Of a stretch of DNA of 33,089 nt, positions 15,964 to 23,306 are shown one piece after another; the first letter of the stretch is position 1, and every line of letters starts with the position of its first letter. The notes under the pieces are model-generated. The model had not been told where the DNA came from, did not search any database, and saw only the letters and a list, made by a program, of their open reading frames with translations. A program made the position numbers and the translations under genes. Source of the stretch: Oscillospiraceae bacterium (GTDB taxonomy: Bacteria > Bacillota > Clostridia > Oscillospirales > Oscillospiraceae); NCBI GenBank assembly GCA_031261325.1, contig JAISKH010000076.1, forward strand, positions 1 to 33,089, given 5' to 3'.

Positions 15964-16551
15964 TCATATCTCCCTGTAGTCGGTTAGACGCGGAGTTATG
16001 CCCCACGTCCCGTCGTCAATGTGCGCCTGATAGCCGCCGCAATACGTCGGGTGCCAGTCGAAATAGGCCTGGCGCGGGCGGGCGAACCGCTCCATGATTG
16101 CCATTATCGTACCCGCGTGGGCGACGATGATGACGTAACGCCTTCTGCGGTCGAGGTTTTCCGCGACGATTTCGGAAAAGGTGATGCATGTGCGCGCCGT
16201 GAAGCCGATGCGCCCTTCGCCGTTGGGACATTCGCCGAAGCACTCGCCATTGACCCATGCGCGGTAACGCATGTCGTCCGCCATTTCGTCGGCGGTGCGC
16301 CGCTCAAACACGCCGAAGTCCATCTCGCGCAGTCCGGGGAACAGGAGTGTGCGCGCGTTTGGGAACTTTATTTGCGAGGTTTGCACCGCGCGAGTTGCGG
16401 GGCTGGCGTAAACGAGCGGGACATTGAGGAAAATGCCGCTTTTTGCCGACGTGACAATGCCGTCATGACATAGCGGTTCGTCCGTTGCGCCGATGTAGCG
16501 ACGCGCGAGATTGCCCGCCGTTTGCCCGTGCCTGATTAGTATTACTTCCAT
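15964..16551 (-). CDS. cobC: Histidine phosphatase, probable alpha-ribazole-5'-phosphate phosphatase
   Basis: A 195-residue member of the histidine phosphatase (phosphoglycerate mutase-like) superfamily. The catalytic motif is LIRHGQTAGN (Arg7, His8); other active-site pieces are the Arg in SPATRAVQTS, the Glu in LREMDFGVFE and the second His in VAHAGTIMAIME. In a cobalamin operon this enzyme most likely removes the phosphate from alpha-ribazole phosphate or adenosylcobalamin phosphate (CobC). The superfamily is broad, so the substrate is inferred from context. It overlaps the short cobU-like gene upstream by 10 bases. Confidence 0.85.
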   Translation of the reverse strand: MEVILIRHGQTAGNLARRYIGATDEPLCHDGIVTSAKSGIFLNVPLVYASPATRAVQTSQIKFPNARTLLFPGLREMDFGVFERRTADEMADDMRYRAWVNGECFGECPNGEGRIGFTARTCITFSEIVAENLDRRRRYVIIVAHAGTIMAIMERFARPRQAYFDWHPTYCGGYQAHIDDGTWGITPRLTDYREI

Positions 16552-16904
16552 GTTAAATCACCCTTGATTAGTATTGCAATGCCGCATTGCAGGCGGATTA
16601 CGGCGGTGGCTTGTTCGGCGAGACGGCAGCAGAGCCGCCCGACGGCTTCGCGCCAATGCCGCGCCGCGCGGTCGATAGGCACAATGCCTGAACCCACTTC
16701 GTCGCATATGATGACCGATTTGGTCAGAAGCGTTGGGAATATGGATTCCGCGCTGCTTGGGTCGGCGAGCATGAGGTCTTGCAGGTTGTTGAGGACGGGG
16801 CGGTCGTCGAGTGTTGCGTTTGCTATGTCGGCGTTGTTGTAGCCGAGGTGTTGGCGAACGAAGTCGAGCTTGCCGTTTGCCTTGCCGCCGATTACGAGAA
16901 CCAT
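16542..16904 (-). CDS. Short CobU paralogue with degenerate P-loop
   Basis: A 120-residue relative of the adenosylcobinamide kinase/guanylyltransferase CobU, about two thirds of the usual length. ATG 16904 has GGGAGG 7 bases upstream. The start MVLVIGGKANGKLDFV matches the CobU P-loop position, but the Ser/Thr after GK is Leu. The middle part that carries the guanylylated histidine region in CobU is missing. The C-terminal half is CobU-like: VIICDEVGSGIVPIDRAARHWREAVGRLCCRLAE, then a final CGIAILIKGD strand. A complete CobU is encoded two genes upstream, so this copy may be a partner, regulator or remnant. The frame is intact and its overlaps with cobS and cobC argue that it is translated. 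Confidence 0.8.
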   Translation of the reverse strand: MVLVIGGKANGKLDFVRQHLGYNNADIANATLDDRPVLNNLQDLMLADPSSAESIFPTLLTKSVIICDEVGSGIVPIDRAARHWREAVGRLCCRLAEQATAVIRLQCGIAILIKGDLTWK

Positions 16905-17680
16905 GGCAGCGCCTCCCAGCTCAAAACCAGCGCGAGCAGTTGCAACAACTCGCATATTTGGAGGAAGTAGCCCGCGAGGTCGCCGCTCATGCCGCCGAAT
17001 TGTCGGTGCGACATGACCTTGAGGTACGCGAAGCACGCGACGCTTGCCGCGAGTATCGCCACGCCGGGGAGCGGGAACAGCAGGATTAGTGCGGCGGCGC
17101 AAAGTATAAGAATCGCAACGAGAATGACCGTTGCGGTTCGTTTATTTGCCGCTTCGTTGAAAGAGCGGGCGAGCCCGCTTTTGGAGGACGGGAAGTTCAG
17201 CACCGCGAGAGCCGACAGGGTGCGGCTGAGGACGAAGCCGAGCGCGAACGGTGCGGTGTAACGCAAACCGTGTCGGTCAAAACGTAGTATCAGCAAGCTT
17301 TCCGACAGCGCGAAGTATGACAGCAGCCACACGCCGAGGGCGATTATCGCGAACGCGCCGGCGCGCGGGTCCTTGAGTATTTCGCGCTTGCGCTCGGGCG
17401 GGGCGTGACTTGCGAGCGCGTCCGCCGCGTCACAGAAGCCGTCGAGGTGTATGCCGCCTGTTACGGCGATGGGGATGAGCGTTACGCCGAGGGCGCGGAT
17501 TATGGGGTTGAGCGGGAGGAGCGTCGTTGCCCACAGCCAGAGCAATTCGAGCGCGCCGATTAGCACGCCGACGAGCGGGAACGCGCAGAGCATGTAACGC
17601 ATGTTGCGCTCCGACCAGTCGGGGTTGCCCGTCGGGACGCGGGAAAACATTGCAAACGCAAGGCGAATACTGTTAATCAC
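16892..17680 (-). CDS. cobS: Adenosylcobinamide-GDP ribazoletransferase (cobalamin synthase)
   Basis: Membrane enzyme that joins adenosylcobinamide-GDP to alpha-ribazole, the last joining step of cobalamin nucleotide-loop assembly (EC 2.7.8.26). The 262 residues have about six membrane segments and the CobS signatures GGIHLDGFCDAADALASH (acidic metal site) and GGMSGDLAGYFLQICEL near the C terminus. GTG 17680 is preferred over ATG 17716 because AAGGGGG lies 7 bases before it and the protein then starts in the usual INSIRLAFAMFSRVP pattern. The GTG overlaps the cobU stop (GTGA). It overlaps the short cobU-like gene by 13 bases. Confidence 0.94.
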   Translation of the reverse strand: MINSIRLAFAMFSRVPTGNPDWSERNMRYMLCAFPLVGVLIGALELLWLWATTLLPLNPIIRALGVTLIPIAVTGGIHLDGFCDAADALASHAPPERKREILKDPRAGAFAIIALGVWLLSYFALSESLLILRFDRHGLRYTAPFALGFVLSRTLSALAVLNFPSSKSGLARSFNEAANKRTATVILVAILILCAAALILLFPLPGVAILAASVACFAYLKVMSHRQFGGMSGDLAGYFLQICELLQLLALVLSWEALPWFS

Positions 17681-18213
17681 GCGATTTCCCCCTTTAACGC
17701 GATTGGTATGCCGCACACGACCTCAACCACTCGGTCGAACCGCTGCGCGAGCTTGCGGTTGACGGCGGCGAGTACGGCGATGTAGTTTTCGGTTTCGGGT
17801 TCGTATGTTTCGCCGTCCGCAAACACGTCGTTTGTGACGACGATGAGGTCGTCGCATTGCGACTCGAGGGCGATTACGCCGCGGAGCATTGCGGCTTCGG
17901 CGTGTTCTGTTCCGGCACCTTCGGGCGCGAACAGTTCGTTTGCCGCGAGGTTGCCGAGACACTCAAGTAAGGCTCCGCCGCGTGTGGGAAGTTGCAGCTC
18001 GGCAAGCGCGGTGTATTGCTCGACTGTTGTGAAGCCGCGCGTTGCGCGCTGCTCGCGGTGGCGGGCGATGCGGGCTTCGTCCTCTCGTCCGAACGGCATT
18101 AGTGTGGCTATGTAGTACTTGTCCGACGCGGCGGCGGGGTGGAGTTTGGTGATTTCCCGCTCCGCAAATTCGCTCTTGCCGGAGCCGGAGCCGCCGATTA
18201 CAAGCGTGCGCAT
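17677..18213 (-). CDS. cobU: Adenosylcobinamide kinase / adenosylcobinamide-phosphate guanylyltransferase
   Basis: Bifunctional cytoplasmic enzyme that phosphorylates adenosylcobinamide and attaches GMP to give adenosylcobinamide-GDP for CobS. The 178 residues match the usual length. Visible are the P-loop LVIGGSGSGKSEFAE (about 7-15), the YYIATLMPF strand, IARHREQRATRGFTTVE with a His in the guanylylation region, the GGALLECLGNLAANELF segment and LIVVTNDVFADG, where many CobU proteins have SNEVG. It ends with VVCGIPIALKGE. The ATG directly follows the cobT stop (TAAATG) and the stop overlaps cobS. Confidence 0.93.
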   Translation of the reverse strand: MRTLVIGGSGSGKSEFAEREITKLHPAAASDKYYIATLMPFGREDEARIARHREQRATRGFTTVEQYTALAELQLPTRGGALLECLGNLAANELFAPEGAGTEHAEAAMLRGVIALESQCDDLIVVTNDVFADGETYEPETENYIAVLAAVNRKLAQRFDRVVEVVCGIPIALKGEIA

Positions 18214-19311
18214 TTACCGTTCCTCCCGCGGTTCAGCTTGTGTTTCCGTCGGCGATTCCGATTGCTCCGTGTACGCGTCCATGCCGATTTCGGCGAACGA
18301 CGAGGAGCCGCTGTAGACCGCGAGCGCGAGGTCAAGCAGGGGCAGCGCGGCGACGGCTCCCGTGCCCTCCCCGAGGCGCATGTGGGCGGTTATCATGGGT
18401 TCAAGCCCAAGCTCGGACAGGACGCGCCCGCCCGCGGGTTCGCCGGAGACGTGACTTGCGAGCATGGCGTGCACGGCGTTCGGGCACAGGCGCGCGGCGA
18501 GAAGCGCGGATACCGCGCTGATGAAACCGTCGATAAGGACGGGGATTCCGCAGAGCGCGCCGCCGATAAAGATTCCCGCCATGCCCGCGATGTCAAATCC
18601 GCCGACCTCGGCGAGGACTTCGAGCGGCGACGCGTCGGGCTTCAGGCGGGAGATTGCCGTTTCGATGACGGCGATTTTGCGGGCGAGCGCGGTGTCCGTC
18701 AGCCCGGAGCCGCGCCCCGTCACGCCACGCACGGGCGCGGAAAGAAGCGCGGCGGCAACCGCGCTTGAGGTCGTTGTATTGCCGATGCCCATTTCGCCTG
18801 TCGCGAGTATGTTGTAACCGTTTTTTGCGCAATCGCGCGCGAGGTTTATGCCGTGCTCGATTGCGCGGATTGCCTGTTCGCGCGTCATTGCGGGCTCGCG
18901 GTACAGGTTGCGGGTGCCGTCCGCAACGCGGCAATCGGTAAGACCTGGGAAGTCGGGGCGCGTGTTCATGCCGATGTCAACGGGGATAACGTCGGCTTGC
19001 GCCTGCTTCGCCATCAGGCAGACGGAGGTTTGGCGGCGCGTTAGGTTTTTTGCGACGAGCATGGTTACGGAGCTGTCCGTCTGCGTCACGCCCTCGGCAA
19101 CCACGCCGTTGTCGGCGCAGAGGACGAGCACGGCGCGCTTGTCGAGCCGCACGTTTGCGCTGCCTGTTACGGCGGCGACGCGAATAATTGACGTTTCGAG
19201 AAGCCCGAGACTGCCGAGCGGCTTGGCTATCGCGTCCCACCGCCGAGCGGCTTCCTCGGCGGCGGCGCGGTGTATGCCGGGAATTTGTTCGTTAAGTTCT
19301 GAAAAATACAT
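18214..19311 (-). CDS. cobT: Nicotinate-nucleotide-dimethylbenzimidazole phosphoribosyltransferase
   Basis: Makes alpha-ribazole phosphate by exchanging nicotinate of nicotinate mononucleotide for the lower-ligand base (EC 2.4.2.21). The 365 residues show the family's KPLGSLGLLE, LCADNGVVAEGVTQ, the TGEMGIGNTTTSSAV loop, GGFDIAGMAGIFIGGA, the LDGF-type VLIDGFISAVSALLA and the catalytic glutamate in MRLGEGTGAVAALPLLDLAL. The last ~25 residues are a charged tail of low complexity (ESPTETQAEPREER). ATG 19311 has AAGGTG 6 bases upstream; an in-frame GTG at 19320 overlaps that site. First gene of the operon cobT-cobU-cobS-cobU-like-cobC-cobO. Confidence 0.95.
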   Translation of the reverse strand: MYFSELNEQIPGIHRAAAEEAARRWDAIAKPLGSLGLLETSIIRVAAVTGSANVRLDKRAVLVLCADNGVVAEGVTQTDSSVTMLVAKNLTRRQTSVCLMAKQAQADVIPVDIGMNTRPDFPGLTDCRVADGTRNLYREPAMTREQAIRAIEHGINLARDCAKNGYNILATGEMGIGNTTTSSAVAAALLSAPVRGVTGRGSGLTDTALARKIAVIETAISRLKPDASPLEVLAEVGGFDIAGMAGIFIGGALCGIPVLIDGFISAVSALLAARLCPNAVHAMLASHVSGEPAGGRVLSELGLEPMITAHMRLGEGTGAVAALPLLDLALAVYSGSSSFAEIGMDAYTEQSESPTETQAEPREER

Positions 19312-19321
19312 GATAATCACC

Positions 19322-19349
19322 TTGCATTTTGAGTTTGGTTTGATAAAAT
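19322..19349 (+). promoter_or_regulatory. Promoter of the TIM-barrel/amidohydrolase pair
   Basis: TTGCAT (19322-19327), a 16-base spacer and TAAAAT (19344-19349) within the 68-base divergent region between cobT and the next gene. The minus-strand promoter for the cob operon must also lie here or inside the neighbour, but no clear hexamers were found. The gap is too short for a cobalamin riboswitch. Confidence 0.5.
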
Positions 19350-19379
19350 GGTCGAATACGGAAGCTTTGGAGGTAACGC

Positions 19380-20144
19380 ATGGATATTAGGGACAGGCTG
19401 TACATTTCGACCGTCGCGGGGGACTGCGCGGAGGTTGCGGCGCGGCATGGGTTGGGCGTGGAGCTGGCGCAGTTTTGCACGGCTATGAACATGGACCCGC
19501 CGCTGTTTGACGAGTGGGACGCTAAGGCGCGCGCCGACATGACGGGTATCGCGCGGTTTACGTTTCACGCGGCGTTTAACGAGCTGTGCCCCGCGGCGAT
19601 TGACCCGCTGGTGCTGGACGTTGCGCGGCGCAGGTACGCGCAGTCTTACGCGCTGATGCGTTCATATGGGATAAACCGCATGATTGCGCACTCGGGCTAT
19701 GTGCCGCTGATATATTTTAAGGGATTTTTTGTTGAGCGGTCGGTTGAGTTCTGGCGCGAGTTTTTGAGCGACAAGCCCGACGACTTTCGGCTGTACCTCG
19801 AAAACGTGCTGGAGGACGAGCCTGACACGATTTGCGAGATTGTTGAGCGCGTTGACGACGCGCGGCTTCGGTTGTGCCTTGATATTGGTCACGCGAACAC
19901 GATTGTGTCCGACGTGCCTGTGGCGCAATGGATTGAGCGGTGCGCGCCGCTTATCGGGCATGTCCATATTCACAACAACTATCGCGACTGGGACCACCAT
20001 AACGAGCTTGGCGACGGGATTATCGACATGGCGGACGCTATGCGGCGGCTGACGGCGATTGAGTCCGCGCCGACGTTTACGATTGAGTCGCTGCCGTGCG
20101 CGGGGTCGGTCGCGTGGCTTGAGCGCGAGGGCTATTTGTCGTGA
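19380..20144 (+). CDS. Sugar-phosphate isomerase/epimerase-like TIM-barrel protein (AP endonuclease 2 fold)
   Basis: A 254-residue protein of the xylose isomerase-like/endonuclease IV-like TIM-barrel superfamily. Metal-ligand motifs appear in the expected order at the ends of strands: TFHAAFNEL, MIAHSGY, LYLENVLEDEP (Glu), LRLCLDIGHANT (Asp and His), HVHIHNNYRDWDHHNELGDG and a final FTIES (Glu). GGAGG lies 6 bases before the ATG. Members act on sugars, inositols or other small molecules, so the substrate is not predictable. The stop overlaps the GTG of the following amidohydrolase gene, which suggests that the two enzymes work in one pathway. Confidence 0.85.
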   Translation: MDIRDRLYISTVAGDCAEVAARHGLGVELAQFCTAMNMDPPLFDEWDAKARADMTGIARFTFHAAFNELCPAAIDPLVLDVARRRYAQSYALMRSYGINRMIAHSGYVPLIYFKGFFVERSVEFWREFLSDKPDDFRLYLENVLEDEPDTICEIVERVDDARLRLCLDIGHANTIVSDVPVAQWIERCAPLIGHVHIHNNYRDWDHHNELGDGIIDMADAMRRLTAIESAPTFTIESLPCAGSVAWLEREGYLS

Positions 20145-20998
20145 AGTATGAGTGTCACGGGCATATCGCCGCCGACGGCGCGGATTACAGGCTTGCAATG
20201 GCGCGGCACGAGGGCGGCGCGAGTGAGGTTGCGGTGCGTGCCGAACTTGCGAAGTTGCGTGAGCACGGCGTAACGTATTTTCGCGACGGCGGGGACAGGG
20301 TAGGCGCGAGCGCGCTCGCGAAAAGTCTTGCGCCGGAGTATGGAATTGAGTATCGCACGCCGATATTCATTACGTATAAGCGCGGCGGCTACGGCGGTAT
20401 GTATGGGCGGGCGTTTGACGACATGCGCGGGTACCGCGCCCTTGTGCGGGAGGCGGCGGAGCTGGGTGCGGACTTCGTGAAGCTCACGGCGAGCGGAATG
20501 CTGGACTTCGCGGGCGACGGCTCGGTTATGGGCGGCGAGATGCCGACGGACGAGCTGCGCGAAATGGTGCGCGCGGCGCACGGCGAGGGGTTTGCGGTTA
20601 TGACGCACGTGAGCGGCGCGGACAATATTAAGCGCGCGATTGACGCGGGCACGGACAGCGTTGAGCACGGCTTTTGGGCTGATGAAGCCGCAATTCGCGC
20701 GATGAGCGACGCGGGAACGATATGGACGCCGACGTGCGCGCCTGTTACGAATTTGCTCGGCAAGAGTGACGACCCGAGGTTTTGCGACGCGACCTTGCGG
20801 CGGATTTGGGACGCGCACTCGGCAATGCTGCGATACGCGTATGGGTTGAACGTCGCGCTCGCGAGCGGGAGCGACAGCGGAGCCTACGGCGTGCCGCATG
20901 GACGCGGAACCGACGACGAGTATGCCGCGCTCGCGACGCTGGGGATTGACCCCGCGCGGGGGAACGCGGCTGTGCGGGAACGGTTTGCGCGGCGTTAG
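20141..20998 (+). CDS. Amidohydrolase superfamily metal-dependent hydrolase
   Basis: A 285-residue cytoplasmic hydrolase of the amidohydrolase superfamily (imidazolonepropionase-like branch). The GTG start overlaps the previous stop (GTGA). The metal motif His-Gly-His is in YECHGHIAADG (His6, His8). A Lys in FVKLTASG is positioned to be the bridging carboxylated lysine. Histidines follow in VMTHVSGADN and DSVEHGFWAD, and the catalytic Asp is in LASGSDSGAYGVPHG. The N-terminal beta-sandwich of larger amidohydrolases is absent, so the protein starts directly with the barrel. The stop overlaps the convergent DtxR-type gene by 4 bases. The substrate is unknown. Confidence 0.87.
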   Translation: MKYECHGHIAADGADYRLAMARHEGGASEVAVRAELAKLREHGVTYFRDGGDRVGASALAKSLAPEYGIEYRTPIFITYKRGGYGGMYGRAFDDMRGYRALVREAAELGADFVKLTASGMLDFAGDGSVMGGEMPTDELREMVRAAHGEGFAVMTHVSGADNIKRAIDAGTDSVEHGFWADEAAIRAMSDAGTIWTPTCAPVTNLLGKSDDPRFCDATLRRIWDAHSAMLRYAYGLNVALASGSDSGAYGVPHGRGTDDEYAALATLGIDPARGNAAVRERFARR

Positions 20999-21360
20999 GT
21001 CGCCTCGACGTGACGCTTTATGGCGGCGAAAGTCTCTTCGCTGAGGACGTGCTCGATGCGGCACGCGTCCTCCAGCGCGACTCGGTCGGGTACGCCGAGG
21101 GACATGAGCCAGCTCGACAGGACTGTGTGACGCTCGTAAACCGTCTCGGCTATGACAAGCCCCTTGGGTGTGAGGGTTATGTGCGCGTCCGCGTCCATCT
21201 CGATGTAGCCGTTTTCGCGCAGGTTTTTCATTGCGACAGAGACGCTCGGCTTCGTGAACTCAAGCTCCGCCGCAATGTCCACGGAGCGAACCGCCGCGTT
21301 GCGCCGACTGAGTATCAGGATTGCCTCCAGGTAATTTTCCGCCGACTCTTGAATTTTCAT
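20995..21360 (-). CDS. DtxR/MntR family metal-dependent transcriptional regulator
   Basis: A 121-residue metal-responsive repressor without the SH3-like third domain of DtxR, so MntR-like in size. Residues 1-65 are the winged helix (ESAENYLEAILIL, SVDIAAELEFTKPSVSVAMKNLRENGYI, ITLTPKG). The rest is the dimerisation and metal-binding helices. The segment EDACRIEHVLSEE has Cys, Glu and His in the spacing of the DtxR primary site (Cys102, Glu105, His106) rather than the Glu-x-x-Glu-His of MntR, so iron or another divalent metal is plausible. GGGGTGAG precedes the ATG. Target genes cannot be named; no metal transporter lies in the window. Confidence 0.88.
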   Translation of the reverse strand: MKIQESAENYLEAILILSRRNAAVRSVDIAAELEFTKPSVSVAMKNLRENGYIEMDADAHITLTPKGLVIAETVYERHTVLSSWLMSLGVPDRVALEDACRIEHVLSEETFAAIKRHVEAT

Positions 21361-21458
21361 GTGCTCACCCCGACTTTGATTTTGAGTTATTGACAGTTTA
21401 TCATAAGGTCAGCGAAAATGCAAATTGGATTATGCGGAAGGACTTTTTCATTTTGCAC

Positions 21459-21487
21459 TTGAAAGCCGCGAAAATCTATTGTATAAT
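21459..21487 (+). promoter_or_regulatory. Promoter of tRNA-Pro
   Basis: TTGAAA (21459-21464), a 17-base spacer and a consensus TATAAT (21482-21487), ending 11 bases before the tRNA. Confidence 0.8.
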
Positions 21488-21498
21488 GGCGGGTATAT

Positions 21499-21575
21499 CC
21501 GGGTGTAGCGCAGTTTGGTAGCGCACTTGCTTTGGGAGCAAGGGGCCGCAGGTTCGAATCCTGTCACCCGGACCA
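21499..21575 (+). tRNA. tRNA-Pro (anticodon TGG), CCA encoded
   Basis: A full cloverleaf is visible. The acceptor CCGGGTG pairs with CACCCGG, followed by discriminator A and an encoded CCA. The D-stem is GCGC/GCGC. The anticodon stem CTTGC/GCAAG encloses the loop TTTGGGA with anticodon TGG. The T-arm contains GTTCGAATC. The anticodon reads proline CCA codons and, by wobble, other CCN codons. Confidence 0.97.
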
Positions 21576-21611
21576 GCGAGGTCGCGGCGGCGAGATTTTC
21601 CGCGGGGTTGT

Positions 21612-21712
21612 TGGTTCGCAAGGGGTTTATCGCAAAGGTTTTAATTTACGCATGGGGTTTGTTACGCAGGGTTTATTACGCAGGTTTTATCGCGCATGGG
21701 GTTATTACATAG
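21612..21712 (+). repeat. Degenerate ~14-18-base tandem repeat behind tRNA-Pro
   Basis: Successive units of the type (A/G)TTACGCAGGGTTT: ATCGCAAAGGTTTT, ATTTACGCATGGGGTTT, GTTACGCAGGGTTT, ATTACGCAGGTTTT and ATCGCGCATGGGGTT. They fill most of the gap between the tRNA and the dehydrogenase gene. Each unit contains a G-run followed by a T-run. No function is evident. Confidence 0.6.
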
Positions 21713-21752
21713 TTGGTAAAAAAATTTACTATATTAAAAGGAGAGCAGACAC

Positions 21753-22787
21753 ATGAAAGATTTCAAGGACAAAATCGTATTCATCACAGGCGGCGCGAGC
21801 GGCGCGGGACTCGGACAGGCACAGGTTTTCACGGAGGCGGGCGCAAAGGTCATTATCGCCGACATGAACCGTCAGCGTCTCAACGAGGCTATTAAGAGCG
21901 GCGCGGCTGACTACGCAATCAAGCTCGACGTTACCGACCGTAAGGCGTATGCCGCGGCGGCGGACGAGATTGAAAAGGTCTACGGCGAGGCTCCCGACGT
22001 TATTATTCTCACGGCGGGCGTTAACGTTTTCGGACCGGCGGAAGCTTCCACTTATGACGACTATGACTGGGTTGTCGGCGTTTGCTTCGGCGGCGTTGTC
22101 AACGGGCTTGTCACGTTTGTGCCGCGCATGATTAAAAAGGGCAAGGGCGGTCATATCGCTTCGACGGTTTCTTGGGGCGCGTTCGGCGCAGGCTCGAGCA
22201 CGGCACCGTATTCCGCCGCGAAAGCCGCTGTTCTTAACCTGCTGGAGTCCTATTACAACGCGCTGAAGCCTTACGGTATCGGCGTTTCCGCGCTTACGCC
22301 CGCGAACATCAATTCGCACATTTATGAAGCCGCGCTGAATCGCCCGCAGGAGCTTTCCAACACGGGCTACAATGTGTCCGACAAGACGCAGACGTTCCTC
22401 GCTTCGATTCACAAGAACGGGCTTGACCCGAAGGTGCTTGCGAACTGGCTGAAGAAGGGCATTGAGGACGAGATTTTCCTCGTTATCCCGTATGCTTCCG
22501 GTCCGCGCATGGTCGAAATCGAGATGGAGCGTTTCCGTTACCTCGCGTATCCGGGCGGCGAAGCCGACCTTGCCGCGCTGAAAGCGACTCCCGAGCGTCA
22601 GGCGGAGTCTTTGCAGATGATGGCGGAGCGCGAGGGCTACGACGTGTCGCAGCGTCCGATGGCTCCTCCTCCCCCTCCCGCGGACGGCGACGCGCCTCCC
22701 CCCGTGTTCAGCTTTGACACAGGCGGGTTCGGTCAGGCGAAAGCCGACGTTGAGTGGGTCGCGGACGACAAGAAGTACAAAGGTTAA
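21753..22787 (+). CDS. Short-chain dehydrogenase/reductase with proline-rich C-terminal extension
   Basis: A 344-residue NAD(P)-dependent oxidoreductase of the classical SDR family. The Rossmann motif is ITGGASGAG (12-19); the LTAGVN motif is at about 86-91. The catalytic residues are Ser140 in STVSWGAF, Tyr153 and Lys157 in YSAAK. After about residue 280 comes an extension unusual for the family, with PMAPPPPPADGDAPPP followed by a conserved-looking FSFDTGGFGQAKADVEWVADDKKY tail. AAAAGGAGAG precedes the ATG. The coding sequence uses CGT, GCT and TCC codons more than its neighbours, which usually indicates high expression. The substrate is unknown. Confidence 0.9.
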   Translation: MKDFKDKIVFITGGASGAGLGQAQVFTEAGAKVIIADMNRQRLNEAIKSGAADYAIKLDVTDRKAYAAAADEIEKVYGEAPDVIILTAGVNVFGPAEASTYDDYDWVVGVCFGGVVNGLVTFVPRMIKKGKGGHIASTVSWGAFGAGSSTAPYSAAKAAVLNLLESYYNALKPYGIGVSALTPANINSHIYEAALNRPQELSNTGYNVSDKTQTFLASIHKNGLDPKVLANWLKKGIEDEIFLVIPYASGPRMVEIEMERFRYLAYPGGEADLAALKATPERQAESLQMMAEREGYDVSQRPMAPPPPPADGDAPPPVFSFDTGGFGQAKADVEWVADDKKYKG

Positions 22788-22793
22788 TAACGA

Positions 22794-22821
22794 AAAGCCC
22801 GCCTTACGGCGGGCTTTTTTA
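22794..22821 (+). terminator. Rho-independent terminator after the SDR gene
   Basis: Stem AAAAGCCCGCC / GGCGGGCTTTT with a TTAC loop and T-run, 6 bases after the stop. The stem is nearly identical to those at 10892 and 15392. Confidence 0.9.
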
Positions 22822-22825
22822 TATA

Positions 22826-22856
22826 GCGGATAACGGTTGCGAATAACGGGGTTACA
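22826..22856 (+). repeat. GATAACGG-type repeat, copy 3 (degenerate)
   Basis: GCGGATAACGGTT, GCGAATAACGG and GGTTAC units immediately behind the SDR terminator, resembling the repeat at 10924-10956. It lies at the end of the convergent flavodoxin gene. Confidence 0.55.
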
Positions 22857-23268
22857 GCGCGGCTTGGCGTTTGCCGAATTGCTCCGCGCCTGATAGGTCG
22901 GCGGCGTTCGGGTGCCCCGCGCTGACGATTACGAGGAACGAGCCGAGACATTGATATGCTTCCGACGAGACTTCTATGCCGCCGGGTACTTCCTTGCGCA
23001 CAAGCTCGAGGATAGAAGCGTTCGGGGACGCGCATGAGCCGAACACGGCGACGCGGCGCGCGCTTTCGGGCGTGAGCGAGCGGAGAAACGACGTGAGCTT
23101 GCCGTCGAGCGAGCCGGCGTAGATTGCTCCGCCGACGAAGAGCGTGTCCGCGCCCGTGACTTGCGTTGCGCCCGTCAGGGCTTCCGCCGTGCAGCTTGCG
23201 CCGCGCGCGACCGCTTCGGCGAGCTTTTTGGTGTGTCCGCCGCGACTTACGTAGATGACTTTATTCAT
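22852..23268 (-). CDS. Flavodoxin-like protein
   Basis: A 138-residue flavodoxin-fold protein. The N-terminal strand and phosphate-loop region KVIYVSRGGHTKKLAEAVARG matches the FMN phosphate-binding loop, although the usual T-x-T/S-G-N-T is replaced by S-R-G-G-H-T. Further pieces are DTLFVGGAIYAGSLDGKLTSFL, typical of flavodoxin-like domains in Clostridia, and RRVAVFGSCAS. It is probably a small cytoplasmic electron carrier or an FMN-dependent reductase subunit. GAGGTATTT precedes the ATG. It is transcribed convergently towards the SDR gene, so a functional link is not implied. Confidence 0.8.
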   Translation of the reverse strand: MNKVIYVSRGGHTKKLAEAVARGASCTAEALTGATQVTGADTLFVGGAIYAGSLDGKLTSFLRSLTPESARRVAVFGSCASPNASILELVRKEVPGGIEVSSEAYQCLGSFLVIVSAGHPNAADLSGAEQFGKRQAAL

Positions 23269-23306
23269 TGAAATACCTCCGTTTTTTGACCATTATACAC
23301 TATAGA

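Noticed and set aside
19312-19379. Cobalamin riboswitch expected upstream of cobT
   Set aside because: The divergent gap is only 68 bases and lacks a B12-box; a riboswitch of about 200 nt does not fit.
20132-21064. Minus-strand frame of 310 codons opposite the amidohydrolase gene
   Set aside because: Arg/His-rich shadow without a ribosome binding site; the plus strand has clear metal-enzyme motifs.
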